Part shown: piece by piece, positions 12,601 through 24,100 of the stretch
Layout of the letters: each line of letters begins with the position of its first letter
Position numbering within the stretch: position 1 is the stretch's first letter
Assembly (NCBI GenBank): GCA_964035545.1
Contig: OZ037771.1
Span: forward strand, 4,954,628 to 5,018,627
Direction: 5' to 3'
DNA length: 64,000 bases
Source of the DNA: Bugula neritina
Lineage: Eukaryota; Bryozoa; Gymnolaemata; Cheilostomatida; Bugulidae
Translations under genes and position numbers: made by a program
The notes under the pieces: generated by a model
The model's database searches: none
The model's input: only the letters and a program-made list of their open reading frames with translations
What the model was told of the DNA's origin: nothing

Positions 12601-13766
12601 CCTTTTTGTGTGGCGGCGTGGACTGAAAATAGGCTTGTTGGTATTGTTGGTGCTAGCAAAGCGTCTTTTAGATGAATCTGCTGCTCCATGTTGTTGTCAT
12701 CAGTAATAGTAAACTGTGCTGTGCCTTTGGCTACAGCCAGCTTGTTTGTTTTGCGACCATCTGCCATCTCTATGTAGTGGTTCTCAGGCGTGAAGCTCTT
12801 ATCAAAACTAATGAAGTTGTTCTCATTGTTCACCAGATGACTTGTAGCTCCGCAGTCCACCATAAGCAACTGTCCTTCTTGAGATTTATCTTGTGTGGCT
12901 ATGTTGCATTGGTTTGATGTATTCACAGTGAAGGCATATGTGGCATTTGCAGATGAAATTTCAGTTTTACTTGTCCTTTTCTTTGTCCTGCAAACTGATT
13001 CGATATGTCCAGCTTTCTTGCAGTAGTTACAAAATAGTTTGTGCTTTGAGTAACAATCTTTTGTAGAATGATTGCTTTTACCACAAGCAGTGCACTGTTT
13101 ATCACGTTTGCTAGTGGGTTTGAAATTGTCTCTTCCTTTAAATACCATGGCTGTAGATTGAGAGCACCTTGCCGACTCAGTAAGGTCAAAGTTGGTTAGA
13201 GCTGCTTTGAACTCTGATAGGGTTTGGTTTTTGTCAAGTTGCGTATGTACTACAACAAAAGGCTGGTAGGATGTTGGTAATCCTTTCATAATCATTGCGA
13301 TCACCAAATTGTCACTAATATTTTCCCCAGCAGACTTGAGGCCTGCTGAGTAGTTCTCAGCACGAATCAGGTAATCTGTAATGTCTTCTGTATCATTCAT
13401 TTTTACAGTTGTAAGTTGTTCATAAAGAGTTAATATTCTAGGCTTTTGTGTACTTGCATAGTGTTCTTTTAGAATTTTGAATGCTTTTCTTCCATCGTCT
13501 TTGGCATCTCTCATCACAAGTTGAAGAGACTTTTCGTCTAAGACTTGTACAAGCTCAGCGTAAGCTCGCTTATTCTTTTTGTTGAAGTCAGCAGCGTTAT
13601 CTTCTCCTTCTTCTTTGGGTAGAAGTGCGGTGTGTACTCCTTCATCTTGTGTGTACAAGTATGAAGTGAATCTTGTTTCCCAAATTGAGAAATTGTTTGA
13701 ATCACCATCAAAGAGAAGCCTGTGTTTGAAGCCACTGGGCCCATAACCTGTTGAATGTGTTGCCAT
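9660..13766 (-). CDS. Copia gag-pol polyprotein, 1368 aa, intact
   Basis: One frame encodes all functions. Gag carries a retrotransposon capsid-like N-terminus and two zinc knuckles (CX2CX4HX4C) at about residues 225-238 and 246-259. The aspartic protease motif is DCGATSH near 304. Integrase has the H-X3-H...C-X2-C zinc site (HRALGH...CKTC), then D (VHSDLCGP), D (HTDNGMEYLG) and E (QNGKSERTW). Reverse transcriptase has LDVKGAYLNAP, SIYGLKQSGR and the catalytic FWVDD. RNase H has YVDADWGG, SSCEAEYMAL and the C-terminal SKHIDIRFH. A linker of three roughly 32-residue repeats separates integrase from RT. Translation starts at an ATG 18 bp inside the 5' LTR and crosses the primer site. All catalytic residues I can name are present, so the product looks functional. 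Confidence 0.95.
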   Translation of the reverse strand: MATHSTGYGPSGFKHRLLFDGDSNNFSIWETRFTSYLYTQDEGVHTALLPKEEGEDNAADFNKKNKRAYAELVQVLDEKSLQLVMRDAKDDGRKAFKILKEHYASTQKPRILTLYEQLTTVKMNDTEDITDYLIRAENYSAGLKSAGENISDNLVIAMIMKGLPTSYQPFVVVHTQLDKNQTLSEFKAALTNFDLTESARCSQSTAMVFKGRDNFKPTSKRDKQCTACGKSNHSTKDCYSKHKLFCNYCKKAGHIESVCRTKKRTSKTEISSANATYAFTVNTSNQCNIATQDKSQEGQLLMVDCGATSHLVNNENNFISFDKSFTPENHYIEMADGRKTNKLAVAKGTAQFTITDDNNMEQQIHLKDALLAPTIPTSLFSVHAATQKGAKVHFSREKNILTVDRITFPIMPKGRLYFLKTTHTGDSINTAKSLPDWHRALGHMNTNDIIELEKVTTGMTITGAKLKIACKTCDESKITKQPHKQDDKPELATQPLQRVHSDLCGPITPTARGGQNYIINFIDEFSSMLFTYNIRHKSDATTALKQFIADVAPIGNVKEIHTDNGMEYLGQPFEAVLRERGIKHTTTAPYSSYQNGKSERTWRTIMDTARCLLKDSNLPKTFWSFAADHAKYLRNRSYQRRTGKTAYELFTGTLPDMRKIHNFGSQCTFFSEGNKLKLSDRGQSGIYLGVNTKAQGYLILTPNQKIVTSRNVIPQICGNDAMNVIPQGPAQNSRNGTQNTMPQEPAQICGNDAMNAIPQGPAQNSRNGTQNTMPQEPAQTCGNDAMNVMPQGPALNSRNGTQNTIPQEPAPDPAKATNQPEPRKSERKRKPPTYLQDYDIEDTDYACSLMANIPLSYQEAVNSKDKEAWKKAMDKEINTLRDSNTWSIQPLPEDRTETKGRWVYTLKQGKTPGETQHKARYVAKGFSQIQGVDYDETYSPTTRFTSIRLLLQKAANENMKIHQLDVKGAYLNAPIDKEIYLQQPEGYEETNKQGKLSCRLNKSIYGLKQSGRNWHQTLTTFLKEQGFTPGAGDPCLYSKEDPSDKSANIIILFWVDDILLCCRDDNRITQTKSMMQQKFNMDDRGELSWFLGIDFRRHEDQYTMSQERYIDTLLNTYNMANCNPVYTPAEKDLQLEKATDDEHEHSKDYPYRQVIGSLIYLMTATRPDLAWIIGKLSQHLERPGPAHIAALKRLLRYLKGTKGFNLRFTPNQQELVGYVDADWGGETSTRRSTTGYVFTLGGAPISWNSRRQPTVALSSCEAEYMALAEATKEMLFLQTLCKTFKMKQPNPNTLFTDNLGAIALTKGQPYSHQRSKHIDIRFHIVREQTTIVYQHIRGAENPANVMTKSLPKTNLRIALELLAIKSHA
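11340..11635 (-). repeat. In-frame tandem repeat in the Copia integrase-RT linker
   Basis: Three near-copies of a 96-bp unit encode repeats of the form ICGNDAMNxIPQGPA followed by SRNGTQNTxPQEPA. The copies differ by a few substitutions and keep the frame, so copy number could vary between insertions. Confidence 0.85.
13735..13748 (-). promoter_or_regulatory. Copia primer-binding site, initiator tRNA-Met half
   Basis: Directly next to the 5' LTR. The plus strand reads CTGGGCCCATAACC, which equals the anticodon stem-loop of animal initiator tRNA-Met, so the minus-strand element RNA would pair with the middle rather than the 3' end of that tRNA. Drosophila copia is known to prime from a tRNA-iMet half molecule. 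The same bases also encode residues of the polyprotein (GYGP). Confidence 0.85.
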
Positions 13767-14022
13767 TGTGTTTAGTATTTATTATGAAATACGTTATTGA
13801 TTGCTGATTTAAATTATCGAGCAAACTGACTGACTGATTTAATTATTTGATAATAAAATATTTATTAGAATGAAAAACAGCGTGATGGTTTTGTATAATA
13901 TAAAACGGAAGAGAAGGGGTAAACAAGTATACAGCGATTCTAGTACAGCAATTAGTTAGTACATTGTCACGTGATTGTTATGAATGTGATTAGCGATAGG
14001 ATCGCATGATTGTTTCTCAACA
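13749..14022 (-). repeat. Copia 5' LTR
   Basis: 274 bp with TGTTGA...TCAACA ends. It is the promoter-bearing copy for the minus-strand transcript, and its last 18 bp contain the gag-pol start codon. The target copy CTGGC follows at 14023-14027. Confidence 0.95.
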
Positions 14023-14027
14023 CTGGC

Positions 14028-15199
14028 AAAAAATTTCAATTTTTGGTTTTTCAAAATTTAACCTTCATTTACTAGACTTCATGAATGCCGCCAAGTTCCC
14101 GGTTTTGTCGCGAGGGGTCACATATTATATCTAATATTATTGTTTAATCAAATTAGTATTGAAACTAGTTTGAACGATATGAAATTACAGCAAGAAATTT
14201 CTTTTTGGTTAACAATCACTACAAATTAAAAATTATTCTCTCATAGAAATTGAAGTTCATGCCACTTTAGAAAAAATATCATTCCAAAATAAATAGCAAA
14301 AACAACATATGCATAGTTTAAAGATAGCTCAATCAATGTACGTATTGCGAAAATGTTAACACAGAGTTTTTATCTGATATTTGACATCCATGGCTATCAT
14401 TTTGTAATGTTATATGTAGTATATATGTTAATAGAATAAAAATGGTTGAAGGTACCCCACCAGCATCATATAGTCTGACATGAGCTAGCTCCTGGAAGAG
14501 TCCTAGACACAACTAATATGGAAACTTGAGCAGCTTCCACTATTGTAATTACTTTGTGTTAATTTAATCTGCTTTGCTGTATGTCTTCCCTATCAATTCT
14601 TGTTATCCTCATATTCTACTAGGCCTGTATTTATTGCATTAATGCTCTAACATTGTTAGAGCTACACCTGCTTAACAAGTTAGAGGTTACTTTCAGTACA
14701 GTTTTCTATGCCAATAGCTTCAATAGAAGATAAATCCTAAAAGCTTGAGTTTTCAGTTTTCATGAGAGCATAACTCCTTCTTACTAAATATTTTAAAGCT
14801 CAAAATGTTTTAAAAAAGCTACAACTGCATCATATTATACTGGCAAACTTTTTATTGAAAACAGAAAACTGATAAAAAATGCAAAAAGTTTAGTGAATAT
14901 CAGCCATTGGTCGAATAAAAATATAACATAATTATATAATATGTACAGAAAAAACAATTACATTATTTGCATTTATATACCATGGAATGTTCAAATGAGA
15001 TAACATAATACAACATAGAATGCAAATGTTATATTTGCATAGCAACTGCTACATGCTTTTCCCGTTTGCAGAAGCACACTTTATTAAGATACCCAAAGTA
15101 GCTAGAATATCTATAGAAGTAGCTAAAAATATCTATAGGCGCAGCTACAATGTCACTACTATATCTAAGAATAGAAAAAGTGCGAGTGATAAGAATCTG
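14028..15199. other. Intergenic AT-rich DNA downstream of INTU
   Basis: I see no coding exon or transposon terminus between the Copia target site and the INTU stop codon. It probably holds the INTU 3' untranslated region; several AATAAA-like motifs exist on the minus strand but none can be singled out. Confidence 0.4.
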
Positions 15200-18100
15200 C
15201 TACAACAAGACTCCAGTGTTACATTTGAACGCCAATTCTACTAAACTTTCACTGACGGAGTCATGGTGGCACACATAGAACTCTCTCCTGGTCGGCCGCA
15301 GAAGGCAGCGTCTGAAACAAGCAGCATTAGGAGATAAAGTAAACTAGAAGGGCTACTCAGGGTGAGAAATGCGGCACAGAGAGATAGGCTGAGTTCACAA
15401 ATCAGATAACATATTTCAGCAGCAAAAAATGTAGAGGGTAGGAAATGGTAAAGCTATTTATTTTCTAACTATCAATTTATCCAATAATAGAATAATAAAT
15501 ACTCTGTAATGATGACATATAAATTAGACGGAAATAATATACAAAATAGATACTTTTGTTTTTTTACCCAGGCCTAATACTTCACCTTAAAGCAATTAGT
15601 TTAATCTAAAAACAAGCATAAAATAATCAGAAATGTTTTTTTTAGTTTGTGGAGTATTGGGTTGTTGTTTAAAAAGAACTCAACAAAATAAAACTGACCC
15701 AATGACCCAGTAGCTGTTAGACTTCTTAGAAGGGCTGGCGGACGAGATGGTGAACAAGGCTCCGTGTTCTTGGACCATCGAGATTTCTGGCTCCTGAAAA
15801 AGAACCAGCCTCTAAGCAATGTGAGCAATGAAGATGTCTCGGGTAAATATTTTATAATTACAAATGTATCGGCACTTTAGCAGCTTTTCAAAGCAAAGGT
15901 AACGTAACATCAAACAAGAGTCTAATGTAAAATCATTCATTCAATTGTAAGTTTCATTTTTACTTCATGGAAGCGAAATTTTAAATCTAAAACAAATACT
16001 TTGAGTTGAAATCAAACCGTAGGGTTGTCCAGAGACATAACTAACCCCTGCATCGAGACTTTGCTGAAAGAGATCTCTGATACTCATACAAGTAGTATAG
16101 AATGTACTGAGTAGTTGCCTGTGTTCCACGGAATCATCTGTCATCAGCTCATTGAGGGTGGGGCAGACAACCACCCCTAATATTGAATCAAAGCTCATGT
16201 AATTGAATAAGGTGTTTCCGTCTCCAGAGGTCAGCCTACAAAGTTCAGATGAAGTAAATATAGCGGAATTCATTCCTGAGGGTTTGAATAAATTGTTTGT
16301 ATATCTTTATTAGTTTATCACTTGTATTGGAGTTATGCCTCTGGATTGAGGTCTGAATTGAAATGCTGAATTTGAAGACTGCAAAAGAGTGTTAGCATAG
16401 GACATCTTCCGAAACTACCAGGAGAGTACATAACTCTAAATAATTAAAAATTAACACATTGTAAAGAGCTGTTCACAGGATATTTAGACGCACATTCAAA
16501 GGGAAGCTAGAAAATGAAAACTTTTAACATAATATGCTGTAATGAAAATACAGAGTTTCATAAAAATTCAATAATTTAGTCATAAGATTTACGAGTTTAA
16601 AAATAATAATGTGTAAATATGATCAATGTAATAATGTAATGTATAACAAAGTATAATAAGTGACTTATAGTATAACATGTACTGTATAGTATAACATGTA
16701 CTGTATGGTATAACATGTACTGTATAGTATAACATGTACTGTATAGTATAACATGTACTGTATAGTATAACACGTACTGTATAGTATAACATGTACTGTA
16801 TAGTATAACACGCACTGTATAGTATAACATGTACTGTATAGTATAACATGTACTGTATACTGTATAGTATAACATGTACTGTATAGTATAACATGTACTG
16901 TATAGTATAACATGTACTGTATAGTATAACATATACTGTATAGTATAACACGTACTGTATGGTATAACATGTACGGTATAGTATAACACGTATTGTATAG
17001 TATAACATGTACTGTATAGTATCACATGTAATGTATAGTATAACATGTACTGTATAGTATAACATGTGCTGTATAGTATAAAATTTACTGTATAGTATAA
17101 CATGTACGGTATAGTATAACACGTACTGTATAGTATAACATGTACTGTATAGTATAACATATACTGTATAGTATAACATGTACTGTATAGTATAACACGT
17201 ACTGTATAGTATAACACGTATTGTATAGTATAACATGTACTGTATAGTATAACATATACTGTATAGTATAACATGTACTGTATAGTATAACATATACTGT
17301 ATAGTATAACATGTACTGTATAGTATAACATGTACTGTATAGTATAACATGTACTGTATAGTATAACATGTACTGTATAGTATAATAGGAATGATTGGCT
17401 ACAGTAACTCACATGAATGAATTCTCTTTGTATGCAGAGTTAATATTCAAAGCATCAGATGTGTTTTCCTTCCTAGAATTGAGTTCTGGGTTAGCTATCA
17501 TACGACTCGTTGACTTAGAAGTCCTGCTGCCACTTTTATACAACTGATTCACGCTGTTGGCTGACTCGGCACTTCCTGTTGAGGCTAAACTCATATTACG
17601 AGAGCGAAGAAAGCCCGGGGTCTCGCTATTGGGAGTAGGGGGCGGGCTGGACCCACTACCATATGATTGAGCATCTACCTCAGCCCCCGGTCTATCTAGT
17701 GATGCCATGAATCCCACTGAAATATACAATAATATACATAAGGGAGCAGCTATGGTCTAGGGGGGTAAAGCCTTTGGAAAATGGTAAACTTGTGCTCATG
17801 GGTTTAAACCCTAGTGAAGGCCATTGGTGATGCTAAGAAAGAGCACCCAGTCATAAGAGTTTCTGTGTCTCATCTGCATAAGTTTTTAGCCGGTTTTAAA
17901 GAAAAACCTTTTCATCAGGGGTTTTTCACAGGGATAGTGACTATAAACTTGCGTGAGTTTACATATCGGGATCCATGAAACCAAAAATAATATTCATAAT
18001 CAAATATACAGTATGATGCTACAACTAGATGCCGCAGTATATAACCAGATTGTAGATATAGTACCCTGTAATGTTTTACACAGATAGTGTTTAATTCATT

Positions 18101-21100
18101 ACTCACAGCAAGAAAAACTTTACAGCTTTCTCTTAGCTGGGTGTCAATTCAGAACAGGGATGGTATTAGCTCTGGGCTGATAGTATAGGATAGTAATAAC
18201 AAAGGTAATAAATAATATTATATTTGTAGAATAATAAAGTACAAGCATAATAATAAAATATTGAATAAATAATAAATATATTCATTACTAACCAGAAGTG
18301 GCAGAGCTGTTCAAATCCAGAGACTGCTTTAGTTTGACTTTGTTTGTCCCGGCACTTGCCCTTCTCATGAAATCTGTAGCAGTTGTACCTGCCTTGCTGA
18401 GAATTCCTGTGAGGGTAGCATAGTATGAATTATAGATAGCATAGTATAAAGTATAGAGTTAGATTAGTACAAAGTATAGAAATGGAATAGTATAAAGTAT
18501 AGATAGAATAGTATAAAGTATAGATAGAAGAGTATAAAGTACATATATAGAATAGTATGAAGTATAGATAGCATAGCATAAAGTATATATATTGAATAGT
18601 ATGAAGTATAGATAGCATAGTATAAAGTATAGATAGCATAGTATAAAGTATAGATAGCATAGTATGAAGTATAGAGTGAAAATAGTATGAAGATGGTTTG
18701 GGACGTGGGGTGAACCCCTTTCATATTACACAAGTTATATTGAACAATTTCAGACTGCACCTTTAGCAATAGTAGCGGCAGCGGGTGCTGACTTCACGGG
18801 CTGCTGCAAGTTCTCCAGAGAGGTCAGTGGAGGTCGTGAAGATCTCAATTTTGTCTCACAGATCGAGCAGAAGTCAAATGTGTCGAGTTTTCTGAGAGTT
18901 TGACGCGCTTGGTTGACGAAGAATGTGTCGGCTACAGGGTGGCCCATGGCTCTGTACAGCATATCATATTACAGTATAGTGTGGTGTATTATACTAAAGT
19001 ACATTGTATTATAGCATACAATTGTAATGGCATTGTAGTGTTATACCATATTATACCACTATTATATGTTATAAAATAATTATATGTTGTAGTACTATAT
19101 TATAATATGCTATTGTTATATATTATACGTCTAGCATATATAATACAATACAACTAATAAACATATAAATTTATTATACAATATGCTAGATTATATATTT
19201 TACAAATATTATATACTGAACAAATGTAGATAAAAAAGAATATATTTTACTACTAGTCTAAATTATACTAATATTATATATTTAATGAATGTTATAGATT
19301 ATACTACTATTACATATTATACTATTATATTATATTATAACTTTGTAAATATTATATGTTATAATGCTGTAATATATAATATTATGTATTATAATATTGC
19401 TATATAATATTGTAATATATTATACGACTTACTTGGCTGCACAACCACCAGCCTCCAGAAGGACACTCATCACAGAATGTCTCTGCAAATAAACATAATA
19501 ACTTTAGTATATTTTATTTATATACTTATATACTCATAAATATACTTACATACTCATATATACTTACATGCTCATATATACACTTACATACTCATATATA
19601 TACTTACATACTCATATATACACTTACATACTCATATATACTTACATGCTCATATATATACCTACATACTCATATATACTTACATACTCATATATATACT
19701 TACATACTCATATATATACTTACATACTCATATATATACTTACATACTCATATATATACTTACATACTCATAAATATACTTACATACTCATATATACACT
19801 TACATACTCATATATATACTTACATACTCATATATATACTTACATACTCATATATATACCTACATACTCATATATACTTACATACTCATATATATACTTA
19901 CATACTCATATATATACTTACATACTCATATATATACTTACATACTCATATATATACTTACATACTCATATATATACTTACATACTCATATATATACTTA
20001 CATACTCATATATATACTTACATACTCGTATATACTTACATACTCGTATATACTTACATACTCATATATACTTACATACTCATATATATACTTACATACT
20101 CATATATATACTTACATACTCATATATATACCTACATACTCATATATACTTACATACTCATATATACACTTACATACTCATATATATACTTACATACTCA
20201 TATATACACTTACATACTCATATATACTTACATACTCATATATACACTTACATACTCATAAATATACTTACATACTCATATATACACTTACATACTCATA
20301 TATATACCTACATACTCATATATATACTTACATACTCATATATATACCTACATACTCATATATACTTACATACTCATATATATACTTACATACTCATATA
20401 TATACTTACATACTCATATATATACTTACATACTCATATATATACTTACATACTCATAAATATACTTACATACTCATATATATACTTACATACTCATATA
20501 TATACTTACATACTCATATATATACTTACATACTCATATATATACTTACATACTCATATATATACTTACATACTCATATATATACTTACATACTCATATA
20601 TATACTTACATACTCATATATACACTTACATACTCATATATACTTACATACTCATATATACTTACATACTCATATATACACTTACATACTCATATATACA
20701 CTTACATACTCATATATATACCTACATACTCATATATATACTTACATACTCATATATACACTTACATACTCATATATATACTTACATACTCGTATATATA
20801 CTTACATACTCATATATACACTTACATAGGTGAGAATAGAATACTCAAACATATTTGACTTACGTGAGCGACGACCAGCAGAAAACACCTGCCAGTAGCC
20901 TCCACATAAAACTGGTTCTCTTCATTCTCAGACTCTGTAGACTGAGAGCTAGCGAAGGGCTGACGTCGGGTGGGAAACACCTCCTGCCATATGATGGAGG
21001 AGCCAATAGGACTGTGTCTGGTTATAGTGAGTATGTTATAGTGAGCCGTGTAGAGTACTATGTCCAGCATGTCTTCTGCTGGAAGGTGATTGGCTGCGAG

Positions 21101-24100
21101 GTAACCCTACAGAGATATCTACAGTTAGTCTTATCATCACCCGCATTACATAAAACTTTCAGGTGTTATCTTGATACAAATTGGGAAATGAAGTTAAGAA
21201 AAACTACATCCACAATATAAATAAAACATAGATCCTGTTTGAGTGTTTCATACACCCAAGTCACAGTATTATACCTGCCACAGGTGTGATATGGTGATAT
21301 GCAACACCCTGTCACAATATTGCACTTGTGACAGATGTGACAGAGTTAAAGTGACTGACCTTATAAAAGAGGCATGTCCCCAATATTGAATACGACCTTC
21401 TCATATCATAGAAATCGTCACTCTACAGTAAATATAATATAATATGATACAATATACTGGAACTATTATGTCACAGTAAATATGTGTAAATTTATGACAA
21501 AATAGATTCAAAGTAAAAAAATGATATATTTACGCTAATGCCTAACTCTTAATTATCGCAAAGTCTTGGTATCAAGAAAATTCAATGGAAGTCTTATAAA
21601 CACGCCCAATTAGCAGTTAATGTAATCCACAACTGCAATTTTTTACAACTCACACTTAGAACCTGCATCAGCATTAAGTAATCTTTTACAATTTCAATTA
21701 CTTCAATAATTCCCACTTAGAGTTTACACACAATTAAAAAAATCAGCCATGAAAAGTAGATTAATACCCAATAGTGATGAATCTTTCCTACTACCCGTAC
21801 AGGAAATAACAGAGATAGGTGAGATAGATAAGGTGATATGTCAACTAAAAACAGTTCCCACAATAAGAAATATGCCATAGTGCAGTCATAGCAGTCTAAA
21901 CCACCATGAAACTAGTAGTACCTCCCACTATAATATCTGTACACACACCATATCACCAAAATCTGCAGCCTCAAATTCACTGAGCACACTGTCAACTTGT
22001 ATCTTCGCCTCATCAGGGAGTACTATGCAGATGGGGGAGTGGGTCATGGTGTCGTAACATCGCTCCAGATCACACCTGATGTAATAGTTGCTGTCTAACG
22101 GACCTGAGGCTATGTCACGAGATTGCAGTAGCAGCTGGGAAAGCAAAGTGAAGAAGATATTCACACGTCCGACATTTTCCTTATCTGAAAGAGCGCTGAA
22201 ATGAAGAGATGAACAATAGTTTAGTCACACATACGATGTAGTGCAGCGGCTGCGGTTCTGAGGCTACTGTGTCACAATAGCCTGGGCTCAAGAGTCTAAC
22301 AAGCCCGACTACATGAGGGAGCAGTAGTACTCATTGCAGAGTACTACATGTTTGCAAAACTTTCAACTTCAAAACTGTTTATTACTTTTGCTCATACATA
22401 AGGAGAGTTAAAATTGCAGTGTTTTCAATCAGAAAACATCAACTCAACGTTTATTTTTATACAATTATTAAAGATTTAGTAAGCAGTGTTTCTTAGCAAG
22501 TAAAATTTAATATTAAACTTGTAGTAGCGCTTAACAGTAAATAACAAAATAACATATCTGATAGTAAATAACATAGATAATAGTAAGTGACATATTTCGT
22601 AGTAAGTGACATATTAAATAGTAAGTGATACATTCAATAGTAAGTATTATAATATAGTAGAGTAGCCTATGTAACATATAATATAATAGTAAGCAACATA
22701 TATAATAGTAAGTAACATATATAATATTAAGTACAGCAGTACCTGTGTAGGGAAGAGAAGAGATAAGACAGAACTCTCGTACAATTCTTCATTACTATCA
22801 ACAGATGCTGGGCAGTTATCTTAGCAGAGGGAGCAGCAATAACTAGGAGTTGTCTCCCACTCTGGGTGTAGGCAATGTGCACCAGTTGACCTTGACACAT
22901 CACATCAGAACTGCAACACATGAGAAGGTAAGAAATGGCTACCATAAAAATTAGTATCTAGAAAATTCCGAGATTTACGAAAACTTTTTAGCAGTTTTTA
23001 GGTTTTATATATTATTAGAGAGTTAGAGGTTGACTGAATGCAAAAATATAAAACGATTGTAACTGTACATGCATCAGGCAAACAACTTTCATAAAATAAT
23101 AAAACACCATCATTGTACAGAAAAACAATTTTCCCAATATAATCGAACAAAATTGTCATTATTCTGGTCAAAATAGATTTTGTTTTGCGGACGTTTGCTT
23201 TGTAGATAGCTGAGAATCCCGACTTACACTTTAGTTGGGTGACTTGATATATCAGACATAACATTACTGAGCGTGAGAAACATGCCCCTTACTGCTACCA
23301 GTTTATTATCCTCTCTATTCTCATGAGGGTAACAATATAGCAAATCATTAGTGCTGGAGTCTTCACTGCTATCTAAAAACACATTGATGTCTACTACAAT
23401 CAACCATGAGGTTAATGTTACAGTTTAAAGAATTGCTCTATCTTGTCTAATAAATGGCTATTTAGGTCAAACACACATAATATTGTGTTTTTATAAGCAT
23501 GCATTGACAAAAAGCATTTGACCAAAGGTAGAAAAAGTTAGTTGAAATTGAGGGTGTAGATTGGTAACAGCCAAAACGCCGATTTTGAAATGAGCTGGGA
23601 AATGTGACGTAACAGCGACAGCATTCCTGCTGGTCACGTGACTATACAAATGAATAACTATAAAAATATGACTGTGAGATGTGATCTTTCAGCTCGTAAT
23701 TTGTATATTTATAGAAGTGCAAATATGAATTATCTCAATCTATAGTTTTTTGACATTTTAAATAACATGTATGTGATAACATTAGGCCATATTTTGCTTG
23801 TAAACATTAGAAAAAAGCATTGCAAAAACATGCATTCTTTAGGATGAATGCCTGCGATCCGATCTAAACTAGGTCAGATTGTGCAATATTACGGGCACAC
23901 CAAAGCTGACCTATATAGCGCGCTGTAAGCCTAGGGCCACACGGTGCGTATTTTCGCATGCGAAAATTGAAATCACAAGTAACAAAGGTGTCCACTGTAG
24001 CGTCAGTGATGCGTGATAAATAAAGCGCTCATTTTTAAATCGCACTCGCTTTCAATAAAACGCAATTTACTGAAATGTAGCACTAAAATAAAGAAATTGG

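Larger units (their letters stand above)
9379..14022 (-). mobile_element. Complete Copia (Ty1/copia) LTR retrotransposon
   Basis: A 4644-bp element on the minus strand. It has two 274-bp LTRs that match base for base by eye, a 5-bp target duplication CTGGC (9374-9378 and 14023-14027), a primer-binding site, a polypurine tract and one uninterrupted 1368-codon gag-pol frame. The domain order protease, integrase, reverse transcriptase, RNase H (integrase before RT) defines the Copia superfamily. Identical LTRs and an intact frame imply a very recent insertion that may still be mobile; mobility itself is inference. Confidence 0.96.

Noticed and set aside
15700-15841. Plus-strand exon candidate ending at GTAAAT
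   Set aside because: It is the antisense of INTU exon 15699-15793, which matches the conserved YWVIGR segment.
16589-17412. 253- and 271-codon open frames (YTIQYMLYYTVHVIL repeats)
   Set aside because: By-products of the 19-bp minisatellite in an INTU intron; open in several frames at once.
18430-18769. Tyr/Ile/Leu-rich open frames
   Set aside because: Translation of an intronic tandem repeat flanked by real INTU exons.
19568-20833. 421-codon open frame (YILTYSYIYLHTHIYT-like)
   Set aside because: It is a translation of the ~20-bp minisatellite, whose unit lacks stops on that strand; period 20 aa = three units. Not a gene.
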